This document shows, piece by piece, positions 16,064 to 28,782 of a stretch of DNA of 64,000 nt. A program made the position numbers and the translations under genes. The notes under the pieces were generated by a model. It searched no databases. It was not told the DNA's origin and saw only the letters and a program-made list of their open reading frames with translations. The stretch spans positions 62,001-126,000 of the forward strand of contig NZ_VOPZ01000009.1 of the NCBI RefSeq assembly GCF_010470665.1. Direction: 5' to 3'. Position 1 is the stretch's first letter. The number at the start of each line of letters is the position of its first letter. This DNA is from Desulfovibrio sp. JC022. Lineage in GTDB: Bacteria; Desulfobacterota; Desulfovibrionia; Desulfovibrionales; Desulfovibrionaceae.

Positions 16064-16075
16064 TTGATATTCAAT
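16064..16075. promoter_or_regulatory. TTGATATTCAAT box upstream of glnA
   Basis: A 12-bp sequence identical to positions 14756-14767 in the small-RNA promoter, located 119 bp before the glnA start. It is the third intergenic TTGAYATTCAAT in this 4-kb stretch. Chance is possible in AT-rich DNA; function is unproven. Confidence 0.3.
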
Positions 16076-16193
16076 AATTAAGCACAATTATTTTCAACAA
16101 TATCAACAAACTACCCTTAAAAAGCAATCAAAAATGATAACACTGCTTAGCGGGGGCTGTTTTTAAAACTTCTTTTTCAAGGAGGAAACCACT

Positions 16194-17537
16194 GTGGCTG
16201 CGCCAATTTTTAACTGCAAAAACGCTGATGATGTTCTGAAGGCTGTACGCGATTACAATATCAGTTTCGTACAGTTCTGGTTTGTGGACATTCTTGGAAC
16301 GCTGAAAAGCTTCCAGATTACCCCCAAAGAACTTGAAGCATCTTTCGAAGAAGGCATGGGATTTGACGGTTCTTCCATTCTCGGTTTCACCAGAATCGAG
16401 GAATCGGATATGATCGCCATTCCCGACCCAACCACCTTTCAGCTCTGCTCATGGCGCCCCACGGACCGCCCTGTTGCCCGCATGTTCTGTGATATCCAGA
16501 ACCCGGATGGAACACCTTATGAAGGCGACAGCCGCTGGGTACTCAAAAAGACACTCGATAAGGCTGCCGAGCGCGGTTACACCTATTACGTAGGTCCTGA
16601 ACTTGAATTTTTCCTCTTTAAGGATGAAAAGGGCACCAAGATTATCGACCGTGGCGGTTACTTTGATGCTCCGCCGCTGGATCTCGGTAACGATGTCCGC
16701 CGGGACATCATCTTCTCCCTTGAGCAGATGGGGTATGATGTTGAATACAGCCATCACGAAGTTGCCCCGAGCCAGCATGAAATTGACCTGCGTTATGCCG
16801 AAGGCATGCGCATGGCCGACACCGCCATGACCTACCGGGTTATTGTCAAGGAAATGGCCCGGAAACACGGTATATACGCCACCTTCATGCCCAAACCAAT
16901 TTTCGGTGAAAACGGTTCCGGCATGCATGTGCACCAATCCCTGTTCAAAAACGGCCGCAACGTCTTTTTTGATGCCAATGATGAGTACCATCTCAGTCCG
17001 GAAGGTAAAAGTTACATCGCAGGTATCCTCAAGCATGCCCCGGAAATGACCTGTGTAACCAACCAGTGGGTCAACTCTTACAAACGTCTTGTTCCCGGCT
17101 ACGAAGCACCTGTCTACGTCTCATGGGCCCGTAAGAACCGCTCCACACTGGTCAGGGTGCCCATGTATAAACCCGGCAAGGAAAACGCCACCAGAATGGA
17201 ACTTCGCTGCCCGGACCCGGCAGCCAACCCCTATCTCTGTTTTGCGGTAATGCTGCAAGCCGGACTTAAGGGAATAGACGAGGCTTACGAGCTGCCCGCT
17301 CCCATCGAAGAGAACATCTTTGCCATGGACGGCCCTACCCTCGCAGAGCACGGCATCACCGCCCTGCCCGGCAACCTTTACGAAGCTGCCGTAGCCATGA
17401 AAAACGGTGAAGTGGTTAAGGAATGCCTTGGCGAACACATTCACAGCAATCTTTACAGAAACAAGATCAAGGAATGGGATAAATACCGCACTCAGGTAAC
17501 TGAGTACGAGATATCTACTTATCTGCCTGTACTTTAA
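16194..17537 (+). CDS. glnA: Glutamine synthetase, type I-alpha (not adenylylated)
   Basis: ATP-dependent ligation of ammonia to glutamate, the main ammonium-assimilation step; cytoplasmic dodecamer. 447 residues, starting at GTG with AAGGAGG upstream. Family motifs: GFDGSSILGF, YYVGPELEFF, GENGSGMHVHQS and NRSTLVRVP. It is of the alpha class: it lacks the roughly 25-residue insertion of beta forms, and the stretch where enterobacterial GlnA has the adenylylated Tyr (NLYDLPP) reads NIFAMDG. R67 in FTRIEESDM matches the Bacillus arginine used for glutamine feedback inhibition. So control should be by feedback or transcription rather than by GlnE. Single gene; followed by repeat copy B. Confidence 0.96.
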   Translation: MAAPIFNCKNADDVLKAVRDYNISFVQFWFVDILGTLKSFQITPKELEASFEEGMGFDGSSILGFTRIEESDMIAIPDPTTFQLCSWRPTDRPVARMFCDIQNPDGTPYEGDSRWVLKKTLDKAAERGYTYYVGPELEFFLFKDEKGTKIIDRGGYFDAPPLDLGNDVRRDIIFSLEQMGYDVEYSHHEVAPSQHEIDLRYAEGMRMADTAMTYRVIVKEMARKHGIYATFMPKPIFGENGSGMHVHQSLFKNGRNVFFDANDEYHLSPEGKSYIAGILKHAPEMTCVTNQWVNSYKRLVPGYEAPVYVSWARKNRSTLVRVPMYKPGKENATRMELRCPDPAANPYLCFAVMLQAGLKGIDEAYELPAPIEENIFAMDGPTLAEHGITALPGNLYEAAVAMKNGEVVKECLGEHIHSNLYRNKIKEWDKYRTQVTEYEISTYLPVL

Positions 17538-17540
17538 TAT

Positions 17541-17630
17541 TGCCTTCGGCGACCAGAGAGGGGAAACTTTTTGTAAAAAGTTTCCCCTCTCTGGACTCTC
17601 CCCTTCAAAAACTTTTAATTCGCTTCGCGG
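17541..17630 (+). repeat. Dispersed palindromic repeat, copy B (probable glnA terminator)
   Basis: TGCCTTCGGCGACC end, a 20-bp near-perfect stem (17553-17572 with 17575-17594), then GGACTCTCCCCTTCAAAAAC, TTTTAATT and CGCTTCGCGG. It starts 3 bp after the glnA stop codon. The stem sequence differs from the other copies but keeps the CTTTTT/AAAAAG apex, so arms have changed together. Confidence 0.85.
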
Positions 17631-17651
17631 TTCTATCCGTACAGGTGTCAT

Positions 17652-18755
17652 ATGCCTGAAATTTCATCTCTCAACGGACAATACAAATTAGATTCCCTTG
17701 GCCTCTTGCCTGACTTTTGCTTACAGGAAATCTTCAGCCGCAAAATCAGCAATGCCGCAGCGGCAAAAATAATTATTCTGCTTTCTGAACAGACACGCCA
17801 GAAGCTCTTGGATAATTTCAATATGGTTCGCACTGTGCGGATCAAAACAATTATCGATAAATATGAAAGTGGAGAACTTAAAATCCCATTTTCACGTTTT
17901 GAAAAGACCTGTGAAGATCTCATGGACCGGGTTCAAAACCTTAAAGAAGAGGGAAAGATTCAAATTCCTGAAGTAAGTCTTGATGAATCCTTTTTTAATT
18001 CTTCCAATGAATTGACTACCTTTTCAGACACTATTCCCCGATTCAATTTCTGCCATAATGATATTCATGATTTAATATCATGGTGGAATCTGGCTGCCAG
18101 AAATATCAGGTCCCTTTTCGGTAAAAAGGCTCAGGCAGAGGATATTGTTCTTGAGAGACTGGATGATGAATTCAGTGCCAAAATTTTTGCCCACGCAATT
18201 GATGATCTCAGGACAAATGAATTTAATGATAAAGCTGAAGAACTTCGTAAATCAGCCTTTCATGAATATGAACTGCGCCTTAACCTGATTGAAGAATTCC
18301 TGCTGGAATTGATAGACAAAAAAAATGACCGAAATTTTGCAGCAAAACTGGCCAGCTTTTTCCCGGAGGATAAATTGATGCAGGATAAACTGATCAAGAA
18401 CGGCCCCCTGCTGCTTATACCTGCGGTTAAAGATGAGCTTCCGGTTAAAGATATCGCCATGAGTCTTTTTAAACTTAAGCTCATTTATGATGAGTTTGAA
18501 ATGCACGGAATCGAAAAACTTGTAAGCACCTCCAACAACCATTTTTTCAAAAAAGGATTATCGATAACTTCATCGAAAATGAATCCCAGTTATGAACGTA
18601 GAATAATTACGGAGCGTAAAAAATCTGCTCTTGCTGAATTTGAAATCAAGTTGCGCATGATCATTGATGCGGCAATCTGTATCAGGGAAAACATCAGCAC
18701 TTTCATCATGCTGGAATTGATGAGCAGTTATACGGTTTATGATTTTGAAGAATAA
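17652..18755 (+). CDS. Helical protein of unknown function, weakly FliG-like N-terminus
   Basis: A 367-residue soluble protein I do not recognise. It appears almost entirely alpha-helical. The N-terminal part (LPDFCLQEIFSRKISNAAAA, then KIIILLSEQTRQKLLDNF; residues about 17-56) recalls the helical repeats of FliG and MgtE N-domains in which neighbouring copies test subunit count, but this is a weak resemblance. The middle (about 190-235) is charged and helical, and the end (ERKKSALAEFEIKLRMIIDA) is amphipathic. It follows glnA across repeat copy B and ends at a shared terminator. No strong ribosome-binding site is seen at the ATG (17652). Confidence 0.7.
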   Translation: MPEISSLNGQYKLDSLGLLPDFCLQEIFSRKISNAAAAKIIILLSEQTRQKLLDNFNMVRTVRIKTIIDKYESGELKIPFSRFEKTCEDLMDRVQNLKEEGKIQIPEVSLDESFFNSSNELTTFSDTIPRFNFCHNDIHDLISWWNLAARNIRSLFGKKAQAEDIVLERLDDEFSAKIFAHAIDDLRTNEFNDKAEELRKSAFHEYELRLNLIEEFLLELIDKKNDRNFAAKLASFFPEDKLMQDKLIKNGPLLLIPAVKDELPVKDIAMSLFKLKLIYDEFEMHGIEKLVSTSNNHFFKKGLSITSSKMNPSYERRIITERKKSALAEFEIKLRMIIDAAICIRENISTFIMLELMSSYTVYDFEE

Positions 18756-18758
18756 TTA

Positions 18759-18788
18759 AAAAGTCGGCTCCAAATGGAACCGACTTTT
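18759..18788. terminator. Bidirectional terminator
   Basis: A 13-bp stem with one mismatch (18759-18771 with 18776-18788) and 4-nt loop, with A and T runs on both sides, between two convergent genes. Confidence 0.88.
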
Positions 18789-18808
18789 AATTATTCAAAT
18801 GTTCATAA

Positions 18809-19156
18809 CTATTCTATTTCCCCAATTTCCTTCAACAATCCCATAATATGGGTTACTTCCCCTGCGGCCATTGTTCCGCCGAGAGAAATTGCCACTGCAC
18901 ATGTTTCAAGAATTTCATCAACAGTTGCGCCGAGATTCAGAGCTTCTTCGGTCTGATAAAGCATACAGGCCCTACACCCGCTGACCAGTGCCCCCACCAG
19001 AGCCATCAATCTCTTTTCTTTAGCTTTGACAGACCCATCCTTATATATTTCGCCATTATACTGATCGTAGAGATCGGCAACCTCGGGCATGAGTTTATTG
19101 TAGGTTTCCCAGTTCGCGCCGATTGAGTCCTTAAATTCAATTTGTGATTCAGCCAT
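18809..19156 (-). CDS. AhpD-like carboxymuconolactone-decarboxylase-family protein
   Basis: A 115-residue member of the CMD/AhpD fold. The CxxC pair in GCRACMLYQTEEAL (residues about 52-66) with a following conserved helix (GATVDEILETCAVAISLGG) matches the peroxidase-type subfamily, in which the two cysteines reduce peroxides or serve as disulfide reductant. A true decarboxylase role is unlikely with this motif. AAGGAG precedes the start. It is divergent from a LysR gene across a perfect LysR-type box (19218-19236), so redox- or substrate-dependent control by that protein is likely. Confidence 0.85.
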   Translation of the reverse strand: MAESQIEFKDSIGANWETYNKLMPEVADLYDQYNGEIYKDGSVKAKEKRLMALVGALVSGCRACMLYQTEEALNLGATVDEILETCAVAISLGGTMAAGEVTHIMGLLKEIGEIE

Positions 19157-19217
19157 TTTCTAACTCCTTGTTTTTGGATTTAACTTCTTTCTTTTGGAGA
19201 TAATGGCTGAGACATAT

Positions 19218-19236
19218 ACATTAGACAAACTAATGT
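19218..19236. promoter_or_regulatory. LysR-type operator between divergent genes
   Basis: Perfect inverted repeat ACATTAG-acaaa-CTAATGT, with the T-N11-A pattern of LysR-type binding sites, 20 bp before the lysR start and 61 bp before the AhpD-like gene. Confidence 0.65.
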
Positions 19237-19256
19237 TTTTTATCTAGGACATAAGA

Positions 19257-20123
19257 ATGCTTGATATCACAAAAACAGCACAACTAACACCGGATCTGCT
19301 CCGCTCCTTCTTAGTAGCAGCGGATACCGGCAGCTTCACCCGCACCGCATCTCTTGTCCACAGAACGCAGGCAGCGGTAAGCATGCAGATGAAAAAACTG
19401 GAAGAGGACCTGAAATGTGTACTTTTCAAACGGGATGGCAGAGGGGTCAGTCTCACCGCCGAAGGGGAAATTCTTTACCGCTATTCAACTAAGATTCTTG
19501 ATCTTCATGATGAAGCACTGTCCGCTGTGTCCGGTCCAAAACTTCATGGAAGTGTACGCCTGGGAGCCCCGGATGATTACGCCATGAAACATCTTCCCGG
19601 AATTATGCAGGAATTTGCAGTAAACCACCCACAGGTTCAAGTGGATGTATTTTGTGATGACACCCCGACTCTGGCCGGAATGCTGGATAACGGTAAGCTC
19701 GATCTGGTTATTGCTACGGACCATGCACAAACGGAGTACTCCACACCACTCGAACTGAGCTGGATCTTACCGGAAAGAATGGACCCGTCAGAAATGGAAG
19801 AACTTCCGCTGGCCCTGTTCCACCCAGTTTGCTGTTATCGTGAAAATGGCTTGAAAGCCCTTGAAAAAGCCGGGCGCAAATACCGCATAGCTTACGGCAG
19901 CCCCAGCTTGGCGGGCCTGCTTGCCGCAGTTCGGGGAGGGTTGGCAATTGCCGTTGTTACCAAAGATACGACTGCAAAAGGATGCAGGCACGTCCTTCCT
20001 TCAGACGGCCTGCCACCCATAAAATCGGTTTATATTGATTTGAGATTCCAGCCCGGAAACCGTTCAGAAGTGGTTTCAGTATTCGGAGGATTTATTGCGA
20101 AGGGATTGGGGATTGTGATTTAG
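19257..20123 (+). CDS. LysR-family transcriptional regulator
   Basis: 288 residues. N-terminal winged HTH of the LysR family (LLRSFLVAADTGSFTRTASL, then TQAAVSMQMKKLEEDL; residues about 13-50) and a C-terminal periplasmic-binding-like effector domain (about 92-285: GSVRLGAPDDYAMKHLPGIM, GKLDLVIATDH). Divergently transcribed from the AhpD-like gene with a shared operator between them. The inducer cannot be read from the sequence. Confidence 0.92.
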   Translation: MLDITKTAQLTPDLLRSFLVAADTGSFTRTASLVHRTQAAVSMQMKKLEEDLKCVLFKRDGRGVSLTAEGEILYRYSTKILDLHDEALSAVSGPKLHGSVRLGAPDDYAMKHLPGIMQEFAVNHPQVQVDVFCDDTPTLAGMLDNGKLDLVIATDHAQTEYSTPLELSWILPERMDPSEMEELPLALFHPVCCYRENGLKALEKAGRKYRIAYGSPSLAGLLAAVRGGLAIAVVTKDTTAKGCRHVLPSDGLPPIKSVYIDLRFQPGNRSEVVSVFGGFIAKGLGIVI

Positions 20124-20183
20124 CAGTTATTAAGAAAGACTTAATAACTGCTTGGTTAATCAATTTAGAGCTACTTAAAAATA

Positions 20184-20972
20184 TCAAAACTTCTTCTTCA
20201 AATAATCCAGCTTATACCTGACCGCGTAAGGATTAGGATAAGTATCCAAAATCTTTTCCAGCAATTCAGCGGCACGGCGGTATTCATGACGGTCTTCATA
20301 GATATCAGCGAGCATGAAAGCTGCCTCTGCATGGATATCTTCGGGAACATCATCCATTTTAAGCAACTTTTCCAGCTCTGATTCCGCCCTTTCCCAGGCC
20401 TGGATAAGGGTCAGGGTATGGGCCATTTCAAAGAGCGCGCGAGCCTTTGTAACTTTATTATCGGTAGTTTTGGCTATGTCATTGTAAGTATAGATAGCGA
20501 GATCGTAATTCCTGAGTTTACGGAAAGTCTCGGCCAGCATGGTCCGGGTTGAATCGAGCTGCTCCTGCGGCTGGTCTGAATATTCAAGGCTCTTTTCAAG
20601 TGCCTCTACGGCCGGTTTATACTGCCCGGTACGAATATACATTTCAGCCAGATTACGCTTCATGCTCGAAGCAAGTTCCGGTTTATGCCCGAACTCAAGA
20701 TACATGGCTTCAAGTATCGCGGCCCCGCGGTCACTGTCGTGACGGACTTCAGCGGCGATTTTTACCAGATAATTCCAGGCCTCAAAACGATGCTCTCCCT
20801 GCGGATTATCCTGCAAATACCTTTCAAACCCTTTTTCGGAATCAACATAAAAGCCACTGATGAAATTTGACCGAGCCTTATCGATAACCTCTGATGTGTT
20901 ATCACTCGGTTTATCACATCCCTGCGCCATAAGCAGCAGGGATGTGATTATAATGATCAAACATCTTTTCAT
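20184..20972 (-). CDS. Tetratricopeptide-repeat lipoprotein
   Basis: 262 residues. Begins with a lipoprotein signal ([20 protein letters not shown]; the cysteine after AQG is the likely lipidation site). Several TPR-like helix pairs follow: [53 protein letters not shown], and [20 protein letters not shown]. The layout recalls YfgC/BamD-type outer-membrane TPR lipoproteins that hold protein complexes, but no specific match is claimed. Its start overlaps the gyrA stop by 4 bp (ATGA type), so it is translated from the gyrA message. Confidence 0.85.
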   Translation of the reverse strand: MKRCLIIIITSLLLMAQGCDKPSDNTSEVIDKARSNFISGFYVDSEKGFERYLQDNPQGEHRFEAWNYLVKIAAEVRHDSDRGAAILEAMYLEFGHKPELASSMKRNLAEMYIRTGQYKPAVEALEKSLEYSDQPQEQLDSTRTMLAETFRKLRNYDLAIYTYNDIAKTTDNKVTKARALFEMAHTLTLIQAWERAESELEKLLKMDDVPEDIHAEAAFMLADIYEDRHEYRRAAELLEKILDTYPNPYAVRYKLDYLKKKF

Positions 20973-23425
20973 GATGCGGATTCTTCACCTTCAGGTTCGG
21001 AAACTGTTTCTTCATTTGCATCCTGAACAAGGTCAAAACCAACAACATGGTCACCGTCATCCATGCGAACAAGACGAACACCCTGAGTAGCACGGCCTAC
21101 AAGAGATACATCCTTCACGCCCATGCGGATGATCTTGTTACCGGAAGTAAGCAGGACAACTTCATCATCAGGGGAAACCATGATTGAACCAAGCACCTTG
21201 CCGGTTTTGGTGGTCACCCTCATGCTGATGATACCTTTACCGCCACGGGTCTGTAAGCGGTGCTGTTCAATATCGGTACGTTTACCGTAACCGCCTTCAG
21301 AGATGGTCAGCAGCTGTATACGATCTTCATCACCGGTTACAACTCCTGAAACCACTTCATCACCGGGACGAAGAGCGATTCCTTTAACACCGCTGGCTAC
21401 ACGGCCCATGGAGCGGGCATCCTGGCAGCTGAAGCGGATGGAGGTACCGTTTCTGGTAACCAGTACGGCCTCGGAATCAGCGTTTACCTCTTTCACGGTA
21501 ATCAGCTCATCGCCGTCTTTCAGAGCCACCGCACGGATACCGGACTGGCGGCAGTTGCGGTACAGGGCGATGGAAGAACGTTTAACCATGCCGTTCTTGG
21601 TAACGAACAGGAAGAAGCATTCTTCTTCGAATTCACGCATAGTCATTGCAGTGGCAATGGTCTCGTCCTTCTCAAGAGGCAACAGGTTGGCAATATGCGC
21701 GCCACGGGCAATGCGGCTTGCTTCGGGAACCTGATGAACCTTGATTTTGAACATCTTACCCTTAGAAGTGAACAGCAGCAGGTACTGGTGGTTGGAGGTG
21801 GTCAGGAAGGTGTGGATAAAATCCCCGTCCTTGGTCTGAACACCGGCAATACCTTTACCGCCGCGTTTCTGCTTCTGATAATTGGAAAGCGGGGTACGCT
21901 TGATATAACCGCGTCTGGAAAGAGTGATTACCGCATCGTCATCGGGGATCAGATCTTCGATGTCGATATCATCGGGGTTGTGATCCATGAGTACGGTCTT
22001 ACGCTCGGTAGCGTAATTATCTTTGATCTCAACCAGCTCATCGCGGATAACGCCTTTAAGTACTTCTTCGTTTTCAAGAATAGACTTGAAGTATTCAATT
22101 TTCTTGAGAATTTCAGCGTATTCTTCAAGAAGTTTTTCCTGCTCAAGGTTGGTAAGACGCTGTAATCTCATATCCAGAATAGCCTGAGCCTGAACCTTAG
22201 AAAGTTCAAATCTGTCCATGAGTCCGTTACGGGCTTCATCACCGTTTTTGGATGCGCGGATAATCTTGACCACTTCATCGATGTTATCCAACGCAATGCG
22301 CAGACCTTCGAGAATGTGAGCGCGTTTTTCGCATTTATCAAGGTCAAACCTTGTACGGCGAATGATAACCTCACGGCGGTGCTCAAGAAATGCAGCCAGA
22401 ATCTGCTTAATATTCATCAGCTGCGGACGGTTGGCATTAACAGCCATCATGTTGATGCCGAAGCTCTGTTCCAGCTGGGTGAATTTGTACAGGGAGTTAA
22501 TGATGATATCTGCGATTGCGCCCTTCTTCAGGTCAACAACAACGCGGATACCCTTACGGTCGGATTCGTCACGCAGATCGGAAACACCCTCGATTTTACC
22601 TTCACCCACCAGCTGGGCGATTTTTTCAACCATGCTGGATTTATTCAAGGCATAGGGAATTTCGGTGATGACAATGGACTGGCGGCCGTTCTTTTTCTCC
22701 TCAATATTCACAACACCGCGAATTTTGATGGAACCACGTCCGGTCAGATAAGCCTCACGCAGACCTTTTCCGCCGAAACAAAGTGCTCCGGTGGGAAAGT
22801 CAGGTCCTTTGATGTGGCCCATGAGGTCTTCGATCTCACACTCGGGGTTATCAAGCAGATGTACGGTACCGTTGATCAGTTCGCCGAGATTGTGAGGCGG
22901 AATATTGGTAGCCATACCGACCGCGATTCCGGAAGTACCGTTCAGCAGCAGGTTGGGCACCTTGGTGGGCAGGACAGAAGGTTCCTGCAAAGAGTTATCG
23001 TAGTTGTCGCGGAAATCGACAGTCTTTTTCTCAAGGTCGGCCAGAAACTCGGAACTGAGTTTGGACATCCTTGCTTCGGTGTAACGCATGGCCGCTGCGG
23101 CGTCGCCGTCAATGGAACCGAAGTTACCCTGACCGTCAACAAGCGGATCGCGCATGGAAAATTCCTGCGCCATACGGACCAAGGCATCGTAAACAGCAGA
23201 GTCACCGTGCGGGTGATATTTACCGATTACGTCACCTACAACACGGGCGGATTTCTTGTAAGCCCTGTTGTAACTGTTTCCAAGCTCGTGCATGGCGTAA
23301 AGAATACGCCTGTGTACAGGCTTCAGCCCGTCCCTTACATCAGGGATCGCACGGCCTATAATTACGCTTAAGGAGTACTCCAGGTACGATTTCTTAAGCT
23401 CTTCTTCAATCGTAATTTGAGACAT
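20969..23425 (-). CDS. gyrA: DNA gyrase subunit A
   Basis: Breakage-reunion subunit of gyrase, which introduces negative supercoils. 818 residues. Catalytic tyrosine Y115 in AMRYTEARM; the quinolone-resistance region reads [10 protein letters not shown] with S76 and D80, the susceptible-type residues. The C-terminal six-bladed DNA-wrapping domain (about 500-800) contains the GyrA box as QKRGGKG. The acidic C-terminal tail (EEESAS-like) is usual. GGAGAA precedes the start. It lies 12 bp after gyrB in the dnaA-dnaN-gyrB-gyrA block and overlaps the TPR lipoprotein gene. Confidence 0.98.
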   Translation of the reverse strand: MSQITIEEELKKSYLEYSLSVIIGRAIPDVRDGLKPVHRRILYAMHELGNSYNRAYKKSARVVGDVIGKYHPHGDSAVYDALVRMAQEFSMRDPLVDGQGNFGSIDGDAAAAMRYTEARMSKLSSEFLADLEKKTVDFRDNYDNSLQEPSVLPTKVPNLLLNGTSGIAVGMATNIPPHNLGELINGTVHLLDNPECEIEDLMGHIKGPDFPTGALCFGGKGLREAYLTGRGSIKIRGVVNIEEKKNGRQSIVITEIPYALNKSSMVEKIAQLVGEGKIEGVSDLRDESDRKGIRVVVDLKKGAIADIIINSLYKFTQLEQSFGINMMAVNANRPQLMNIKQILAAFLEHRREVIIRRTRFDLDKCEKRAHILEGLRIALDNIDEVVKIIRASKNGDEARNGLMDRFELSKVQAQAILDMRLQRLTNLEQEKLLEEYAEILKKIEYFKSILENEEVLKGVIRDELVEIKDNYATERKTVLMDHNPDDIDIEDLIPDDDAVITLSRRGYIKRTPLSNYQKQKRGGKGIAGVQTKDGDFIHTFLTTSNHQYLLLFTSKGKMFKIKVHQVPEASRIARGAHIANLLPLEKDETIATAMTMREFEEECFFLFVTKNGMVKRSSIALYRNCRQSGIRAVALKDGDELITVKEVNADSEAVLVTRNGTSIRFSCQDARSMGRVASGVKGIALRPGDEVVSGVVTGDEDRIQLLTISEGGYGKRTDIEQHRLQTRGGKGIISMRVTTKTGKVLGSIMVSPDDEVVLLTSGNKIIRMGVKDVSLVGRATQGVRLVRMDDGDHVVGFDLVQDANEETVSEPEGEESAS

Positions 23426-23437
23426 TATTTCTCCGAA

Positions 23438-26997
<3,560 letters not shown>

Positions 26998-27131
26998 ATA
27001 TATTCTCCTTGTATTTTTAATAAGGTCGGTTCGTATGTTTCTATTGTAGTTAACTGATTTAAATTAATGGATTTTTTTTGCACAATCAATGTTGTATTTA
27101 AGTAACATATCTACATGCAATTTGAACTTTC

Positions 27132-28436
27132 CTAGTTTGAGACACGCAAAAGACACTTATTCTTCAAGTCTATCAACAGTCTTTTCAAAACCTTATCATC
27201 TCGTTGTAATTCTTGTATTTTTTTAACAGAATAAAGAACAGTAGAGTGGTCTTTTCCTCCAAATGTCCGGCCCAGGGCGGGATAGGATATACCTAAAAGT
27301 TCCCTGCAAAGGTACATGGCCACCTGCCGTGCGTGGGCGGTCATCTTGTGCCTTTTGCTCCCGGTAAGGTCGGAAGGTTTGAGGTTGAAATGAGAGGCCA
27401 CGCATTCGATCACATATTCAGGTGTGAGGGTCTCGTCGGCCTTTTCTTCCGTGTTACTGAGGATATGTTCAAAATCCCGGTCATCCATGTTCTTGCGTAC
27501 AAGCTCACGGAATGCAGAAAGTTTGATGATGATACCTTGCAGGTATCTGAAGTCCTGAAATCTTTGAGAAAGAGTAAGGATCTGGTCCTTACTCAGGGGC
27601 AGTTTTTTTAGCTTACACTGCTTTTGAACATACTTGGCCCTGATCTCAAGGTCCGGTCTTTTCAGGGTGACGATAAGCCCCCACTCCAGTCTTGATTTCA
27701 GGTTCTTGTTCAAAAAGTCGTAGGAAGCCAGCTTGTCCGTACAGCTGAAGACCATCTGTTTTCCATGTTCATAAAAGTTGTTGAAAATGGAGATGAGTTC
27801 CTGCTGCAAATGTTCATATTTTTTGATCTGCTTGAGGTCATCAAGAAAGAAGTATTCGAAATCAAAGAAAAAATTCCTTGCGCGCATGACGTCTCCGCCG
27901 AAACGAACAGAGTAGATATTCTGTACGTCATCAACGTTTCCGAGGAATACTTTTTCCCGGTCGACATTTTTGCAGACTTCGTTGGCAATGGCTTTTAATA
28001 GGTGTGATTTACCTGAACCGCTTTTGCCGCAGATGACAAATGGGTTGAAAGATACGTTGTCCACACGGGTGACTTCTCTGGCCGAGGCAAGGGGAAAGTA
28101 GTTCTTCTTGCTGATCAGGAAGTTTTCAAAAGTAAAGTTATGCCCGAATGGAAAGTCAATTTTCTTGACGCTGACAGGCTGTTCCTGAACTGAAGTCTGG
28201 CTTGAACCGTTATTGGAATAGGATACAGAGAATCCGCTACCCAGAAACTGGCCCAGCTGTTCTTCAAAACGGTCCTGTATGCTTGATTTGAACCACTGCC
28301 CGAAAAAAGCGTGTGGAAAAGTAACTACAACTTCTCCGCTCTTGTCGGAAATGTCGATATTTATGGGGTCAAACCAGCGCGTCAGCTCGGAATCTGAGCA
28401 TGAATTCAAAAGGTGATTTCTCAGTGCTTCTTTCAC
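27132..28436 (-). CDS. dnaA: Chromosomal replication initiator protein DnaA
   Basis: Initiator ATPase that binds oriC and recruits the helicase; 434 residues. Domain I (about 1-75) and a short linker (75-95) precede an AAA+ domain with Walker A GKSGSGKS (137-144) and Walker B FFLDD (196-200). C-terminal domain IV has the DnaA signature FGGKDHSTVLYSVKKI (about 392-407). Both Walker A and the DnaA signature differ slightly from the usual GxxGxGKT and GGRDHTTV forms. It starts at GTG (28436) with no clear ribosome-binding site. It is the first gene of the leftward replication block, with the candidate origin upstream. Confidence 0.97.
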   Translation of the reverse strand: MKEALRNHLLNSCSDSELTRWFDPINIDISDKSGEVVVTFPHAFFGQWFKSSIQDRFEEQLGQFLGSGFSVSYSNNGSSQTSVQEQPVSVKKIDFPFGHNFTFENFLISKKNYFPLASAREVTRVDNVSFNPFVICGKSGSGKSHLLKAIANEVCKNVDREKVFLGNVDDVQNIYSVRFGGDVMRARNFFFDFEYFFLDDLKQIKKYEHLQQELISIFNNFYEHGKQMVFSCTDKLASYDFLNKNLKSRLEWGLIVTLKRPDLEIRAKYVQKQCKLKKLPLSKDQILTLSQRFQDFRYLQGIIIKLSAFRELVRKNMDDRDFEHILSNTEEKADETLTPEYVIECVASHFNLKPSDLTGSKRHKMTAHARQVAMYLCRELLGISYPALGRTFGGKDHSTVLYSVKKIQELQRDDKVLKRLLIDLKNKCLLRVSN

Positions 28437-28782
28437 GTGAATAATTTATTTTTTAGGGGTGTTCTAAGTTGTTGAAATTAAAATAAAAAAAATCTTAAAA
28501 AATCCGAAATTCATTAACCCCCGCGACCACAGGTTCTTATACATTATTATATAGCTTAAGCCAAGGCATATTCGCCCCTGAAACGTTTTTGTAGCGCAAA
28601 ATAATATCTACCCCTTAAAAAAAATAAAATTGCAATCAGAGGCTATTTAAGCCACAATCTCTGCTCGTCTGACTTTATACTCAAATGCACAGGGCGGTTC
28701 AGCCCGGATAATCCTTTTGAACGTATTGTGGAAAACTTGAGTCAGGCTTGCCAGTAACCAAATTCCAAACGGAGTCTTTTCC
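28437..28782. other. Divergent intergenic region, candidate chromosomal origin (oriC)
   Basis: A 346-bp gap between leftward dnaA and a rightward gene. It has an AT-rich stretch (about 28438-28510 and 28605-28635), a GC-rich mini-hairpin (28692-28705) and one DnaA-box-like TGTGGAAAA (28727-28735; one mismatch to the consensus complement). A further match (28312-28320) lies inside dnaA. No cluster of canonical TTATCCACA boxes is present, so the origin may use divergent boxes or lie elsewhere. Confidence 0.4.

Noticed and set aside
22316-23371. Plus-strand frame opposite gyrA (about 350 codons)
   Set aside because: Antisense shadow of gyrA with no independent support.
28058-28320. DnaA-box-like TTGTCCACA and TGTGGAAAA within dnaA
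   Set aside because: Inside coding sequence and each with a mismatch; two isolated matches do not make an origin cluster.
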